Positions 17,635 to 20,645 of a stretch of DNA of 20,645 bases are shown piece by piece. Below the pieces are notes generated by a model, which did not search any database, was not told the DNA's origin, and saw nothing but the letters and a program-made list of their open reading frames with translations. Origin of the DNA: Bacteroidota bacterium (GTDB lineage Bacteria; Bacteroidota; Bacteroidia; Chitinophagales; BACL12); the NCBI GenBank assembly GCA_016706255.1, contig JADJJZ010000012.1, forward strand, positions 1-20,645. The letters are read 5' to 3'. Numbering within the stretch: position 1 is the first letter of the stretch; every line of letters starts with the position of its first letter. Both the position numbers and the translations under genes were made by a program.

Positions 17635-19065
17635 TTGTCCGAATTGCAACATATCAAACTATCCGAACTCATCCAAAAGGTGGAAGACACCTTGCGCAAT
17701 ACTTTTGGCAACGAGCAATACTGGATTATCGCAGAAATATCCGGGCATAAATTTTACGCCAACAACGACCGTCACTATTTTGAGTTTATTGAAAAATCGG
17801 AAACATCGAATGATCCGATTACAAAAATAAGGGGTGTTTCTTGGGTGTCGGGTTCGCAGCGGATTAAATTGTTTGAACAGGAAACGGGACAATTATTTAC
17901 AAACGGCATTCAGGTTTTAGTGAAAGTGAAAATTGAGTTTCACAAAGTATATGGCATGCAATTAGTAATGCAGGATATTGACCCTTCATTTACCTTAGGC
18001 AATCTTGAATTACAACGAAGAGAAACATTACACAAATTAGCCGGTTTTCCGGATATTATTCAAAAAATAGGTGCCCACTATATCACCCGAAATAAAAAAA
18101 TAAACATCCCTCCTGTTATTCAAAAAATTGCTATTATCGGTTCGCCAAATTCGGAGGGTTATATCGATTTTACACATACGGTTTCATCCAATCTATTTGG
18201 TTATAAATTTAGTATCGATATCTATCAGTCTACCGTGCAGGGTGGTGACGCAGAATTTGAACTGATCAATAAATTAATTGCCATTCACGAATCCGGTAAA
18301 GCATACGATTGTGTGGTAATTATTCGTGGTGGTGGTGCAAAATCAGATTTTTTGGTGTTCGATAAATTTAAACTATCATTGGCAATTGCGAAATTTCCTA
18401 TTCCGGTAATTACAGGTATTGGTCATCACAACGATGTGAGTATTGTTGATATGATGGCACATACCAATACAAAAACGCCAACAAAAGCTGCGGAGTTTAT
18501 TATTTCGCATAACAGACAATTTGAGGAAGAACTGCTCATCTTGCAAAAAGCAGTGGTGATAAAATCACAGCAGATGTTGAGTATTCAAATGCAGCGTATT
18601 CATATGGCGAATACCACAATTGTGAATCAGGCGAGGACATATATTAACTTTCACAAAGACAGTTTAACAGGTTTACATCAAATTATTACGAATAATACCA
18701 AGTCAATTTTATATGCGCTGCAAACCAACTTAGTGCACCTGCTCAACCAAATGTTATCTCAACCCAAAATAACCATAGCCAACAGGCAAAACGAACTGAA
18801 CAATCAAATCTCCAATTTAAAAGTTTTTTCACAAAAATTTCTCGTAAATCAAAAGGGTTATGTAAATCATTATATATCTTTAATTAACCTGATGAAACCG
18901 GATAATATTTTGAAAAAAGGATTTGCAATTATTGCACAAAACGGGAAAATTATCAGCGATAGTGAAAATATTAAAAAGGGAGATGAATTAACCATCACCA
19001 TGGAAAAACATATTATTTCAACAACTGTAAATACAAAAACTGACAATGAAGGAACTCACTTATGA
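17635..19065 (+). CDS. xseA: Exodeoxyribonuclease VII large subunit
   Basis: Catalytic subunit of exonuclease VII, which degrades single-stranded DNA from either end to oligonucleotides. Starts at TTG 17635 (LSELQHIKLSELIQKVEDTL). Residues 1-110 form the OB-fold (YWIIAEISGHKFYANNDRHY). The catalytic domain follows, with IAIIGSPNSEGYIDF, the run VVIIRGGGAKSDFLVFDKFK and the conserved GIGHHNDVSIVDMMAHTNTK, then TPTKAAEFI. A long helical segment (about 285-420) ends in the family's C-terminal block ILKKGFAIIAQNGKI. 476 residues, within the family's range; frame intact. Overlaps xseB by 20 bp. A TACCTTAG box at 17608-17615 resembles a -7 element. Confidence 0.95.
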   Translation: MSELQHIKLSELIQKVEDTLRNTFGNEQYWIIAEISGHKFYANNDRHYFEFIEKSETSNDPITKIRGVSWVSGSQRIKLFEQETGQLFTNGIQVLVKVKIEFHKVYGMQLVMQDIDPSFTLGNLELQRRETLHKLAGFPDIIQKIGAHYITRNKKINIPPVIQKIAIIGSPNSEGYIDFTHTVSSNLFGYKFSIDIYQSTVQGGDAEFELINKLIAIHESGKAYDCVVIIRGGGAKSDFLVFDKFKLSLAIAKFPIPVITGIGHHNDVSIVDMMAHTNTKTPTKAAEFIISHNRQFEEELLILQKAVVIKSQQMLSIQMQRIHMANTTIVNQARTYINFHKDSLTGLHQIITNNTKSILYALQTNLVHLLNQMLSQPKITIANRQNELNNQISNLKVFSQKFLVNQKGYVNHYISLINLMKPDNILKKGFAIIAQNGKIISDSENIKKGDELTITMEKHIISTTVNTKTDNEGTHL

Positions 19066-19255
19066 AGCGGCTTATGCCGAATTAAAACAAATAGCTGCTG
19101 AAATTGAAAATGAATCAGTATCGGTGGATGTGCTTGCTGAAAAAGTAAAACGTGCTTCGGAATTGATTGCTTTTTGTCAAACCAAATTGCGCTCTACCGA
19201 GCAGGAGGTGAATAATATTATCAAACAAATGGAGACTAAAACTACACCGGGGTAA
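19046..19255 (+). CDS. xseB: Exodeoxyribonuclease VII small subunit
   Basis: 69 residues, almost entirely helical: MKELTYEAAYAELKQIAAEI, then ENESVSVDVLAEKVKRASEL and FCQTKLRSTEQEVNNII. The pattern TYExAxxELxxIxxxIE...VDxLxxxVxxAxxLxxxCxxKLxxxE is the XseB signature. It starts inside the end of xseA (20-bp overlap, different frame), so the two are translated together. Several small subunits bind each XseA and are needed for stable activity. Confidence 0.93.
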   Translation: MKELTYEAAYAELKQIAAEIENESVSVDVLAEKVKRASELIAFCQTKLRSTEQEVNNIIKQMETKTTPG

Positions 19256-19324
19256 GCTATAATAATTGGTATATTTTTTCGTTTTGAAATTGAAGGCACT
19301 GAATAATTCATAAAAAATAATGTT

Positions 19325-20263
19325 ATGATCCGCAACCAACTAATTATCATATTAAGTTTTGTTGGTTTTGTTATGCCGAAAATACATTTATTTGCACAAA
19401 TTCCTGAAAGCACCATTATTGCATATTCTATTGATAGTAATACAATTGAAAGGTTCAGCCGATCTCCCTTAAAACGTGTTTATCTCACACCTTTATCTCC
19501 GGATATATCTACTGTTTTTAATAATTATTCCAACCCAACCAGCATCTGGCAATCGTTAGGCTTACCTATAAACAATAGCGATCTTTTTGTAGATCCAATA
19601 CAAGATACAGGGCCACTATTAGGCGGATTGTCCTTAACCTATGCGCAAAATTATTTATTCAGTAAAGAAATTAAATGGTTCAATTTAGTTACACTTCAAA
19701 TCGGATTAAATTATACCGGAAATAATTTACTTTATAGCTATACACATATTGAAAATGTTAAGCGCACTGACACACTTTATGTCGGCAGCAACGAATTAAT
19801 CGGTTATATTGATTCTATCGGAAATAATTCAAAACAACTTAATTATTCGTTTCAACAAGCTGGTTTGGATATCAGTTTTTCTTACCCGGCCGGAATGGTG
19901 GAATTTATTGTAGGGAGTGCATTTAATGTACAATTTAATTGTATGTCAACATTAAACCAATATGAATATACAACCTATGCATTGAATACACCCGATTATT
20001 CCTATGCAGCAATTTTATCAATTGGTGACACTATAACAACTGCTACGAATCGACAAAATATAAACGGATTTCATATGTATCCTAATGCAGGTATACAACT
20101 TAATCCGACATTAAACGTTTTTGAAAACAATAACATTCAGCTCGTTGTTCCGATTCGTTTTATGTTGGGTTTTGACATTTATCAGATTCCGGAATATGGC
20201 TTTGTCCATGAATTTAACATGCGTTTCCGAGCCGGGATTGGTTTGCAGTTTATTAAAGAATAA
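19325..20263 (+). CDS. Secreted, probably outer-membrane beta-barrel protein
   Basis: 312 residues, frame intact. The N-terminus (MIRNQLIIILSFVGFVMPKI, then HLFAQ) is a signal peptide with likely cleavage after FAQ. The remainder alternates short strands with turns rich in Asn, Ser and Tyr, such as WFNLVTLQIGLNYTGNNLLY, LDISFSYPAGMVEFIVGSAF and IQLVVPIRFMLGFDIY. It ends FNMRFRAGIGLQFIKE, typical of the last strand of a Bacteroidota barrel. No specific family recognised. It stands 69 bp after xseB and 19 bp before an orphan T9SS sorting domain, which is not in frame with it. Confidence 0.75.
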   Translation: MIRNQLIIILSFVGFVMPKIHLFAQIPESTIIAYSIDSNTIERFSRSPLKRVYLTPLSPDISTVFNNYSNPTSIWQSLGLPINNSDLFVDPIQDTGPLLGGLSLTYAQNYLFSKEIKWFNLVTLQIGLNYTGNNLLYSYTHIENVKRTDTLYVGSNELIGYIDSIGNNSKQLNYSFQQAGLDISFSYPAGMVEFIVGSAFNVQFNCMSTLNQYEYTTYALNTPDYSYAAILSIGDTITTATNRQNINGFHMYPNAGIQLNPTLNVFENNNIQLVVPIRFMLGFDIYQIPEYGFVHEFNMRFRAGIGLQFIKE

Positions 20264-20282
20264 ATGTTGTAGGTTTTTCTAA

Positions 20283-20510
20283 ATCAAAAATTTACAGGTA
20301 TATCCAAATCCTGCTCATAATTATTTCACGATTCAAACAGCACAAACGACCAATAACAAAATCCAATTGTTTAACGCAAATAGAGTATTAATTAAATCAC
20401 TTATTGTAAATAATACAATAAGTAACATTGATATTACAAATTTACCGGCCGGCATTTATTTATTGCGCACAGATGAAAATTTAAATTCAATTAAAATTAT
20501 CTTTCAATAA
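20283..20510 (+). pseudogene. Orphan T9SS type A C-terminal sorting domain without cargo
   Basis: 75 codons, opening right after a TAA (20280-20282) with no start codon: IKNLQVYPNPAHNYFTIQTA, then KIQLFNANRVLIKSLIV and ITNLPAGIYLLRTDENLNSI ending KIIFQ-stop. VYPNPA, LPAGIYLLR and the short basic C-terminal strand are the marks of the Por secretion C-terminal domain that directs proteins through T9SS. The cargo part is missing. The frame differs from that of the upstream barrel gene, and there is no room for another protein between them. Probably a deletion remnant, less likely a frame error. The domain itself looks undamaged. Confidence 0.8.
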
Positions 20511-20524
20511 ATTAAGATTTTCTT

Positions 20525-20568
20525 ACAAAAAAAGGCTGCCACAAATAAGTGACAGCCTTTTATTTTTT
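20525..20568. terminator. Bidirectional intrinsic terminator
   Basis: Stem AAAGGCTGCCAC (20531-20542) pairs with GTGACAGCCTTT (20549-20560) around AAATAA, with one mismatch. It is flanked by A7 on the left and T-rich TTTATTTTTT on the right, so it can end transcripts from both strands, as expected between convergent genes. Confidence 0.8.
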
Positions 20569-20580
20569 AGTTAGTAATAA

Positions 20581-20645
20581 TTATTGCTTAACAAAATTCG
20601 CAGCAGTAACTACTCCACTCTGATTAATACTTACAATATATAAGC
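20581..20645 (-). CDS. C-terminal tail of a T9SS-sorted protein, partial
   Basis: The minus strand reads LYIVSINQSGVVTAANFVKQ and ends at TAA 20583..20581. A YIVSI strand followed by a short K-ending strand is the end of a T9SS type A sorting domain. The rest of the gene lies beyond the window edge, so the cargo is unknown. It converges on the orphan sorting domain across the shared terminator. Confidence 0.65.
   Translation of the reverse strand, partial: LYIVSINQSGVVTAANFVKQ

Overview
The window looks like a chromosomal segment of a Bacteroidota bacterium. The signs are type IX secretion (T9SS) C-terminal sorting domains at the right end, promoter boxes of the Bacteroidota type (TAnnTTTG), outer-membrane barrel-like proteins and generally AT-leaning DNA. 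Nothing here fixes the family.

Left part (1 to about 8,630): every gene is recognisable but its frame is broken by single-base insertions and deletions. In order these are an exported protein of unknown role (-), a small SCP2-like protein (-), an S4-domain RNA-binding protein of the HslR type (+), a small outer-membrane-like protein (+), MsrA (-), and the cyanophycin genes: isoaspartyl peptidase (+), cyanophycinase cphB (-) and cyanophycin synthetase cphA (+). About 1.2 kb of repeat-rich intergenic DNA separates cphB from cphA. From about 8,630 onward, still inside cphA, frames are clean. The change crosses unrelated genes and stops in mid-gene, so I read it mostly as poorly polished sequence and not as gene decay.

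The cyanophycin genes form a full store-and-use cycle. CphA makes the Asp/Arg polymer, CphB cuts it to beta-Asp-Arg, and the isoaspartyl peptidase splits that dipeptide into Asp and Arg.

Middle (9,780 to 13,576): a tight, very AT-rich, three-gene cassette begins 21 bp after cphA on the same strand. It encodes a DUF3696-type AAA/ABC ATPase, a protein with TOPRIM-like motifs, and a DUF262 (GmrSD/ParB-like fold) protein. The combination resembles nuclease-ATPase defence modules (OLD/Gabija/PARIS-like) with a DUF262 partner added. It is the best candidate here for an undescribed system. It is followed by about 480 bp holding a run of hairpins that ends in an intrinsic terminator 13 nt before the next gene.

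Right part (14,061 to 20,645): a 751-residue protein of unknown function with a long internal hydrophobic segment, an intergenic palindrome related to one near cphA, an unrecognised membrane-anchored protein, the exonuclease VII genes xseA-xseB (overlapping), a secreted barrel-like protein, an orphan T9SS sorting domain with no cargo, a bidirectional terminator, and the C-terminal tail of another T9SS cargo entering from the right on the minus strand.
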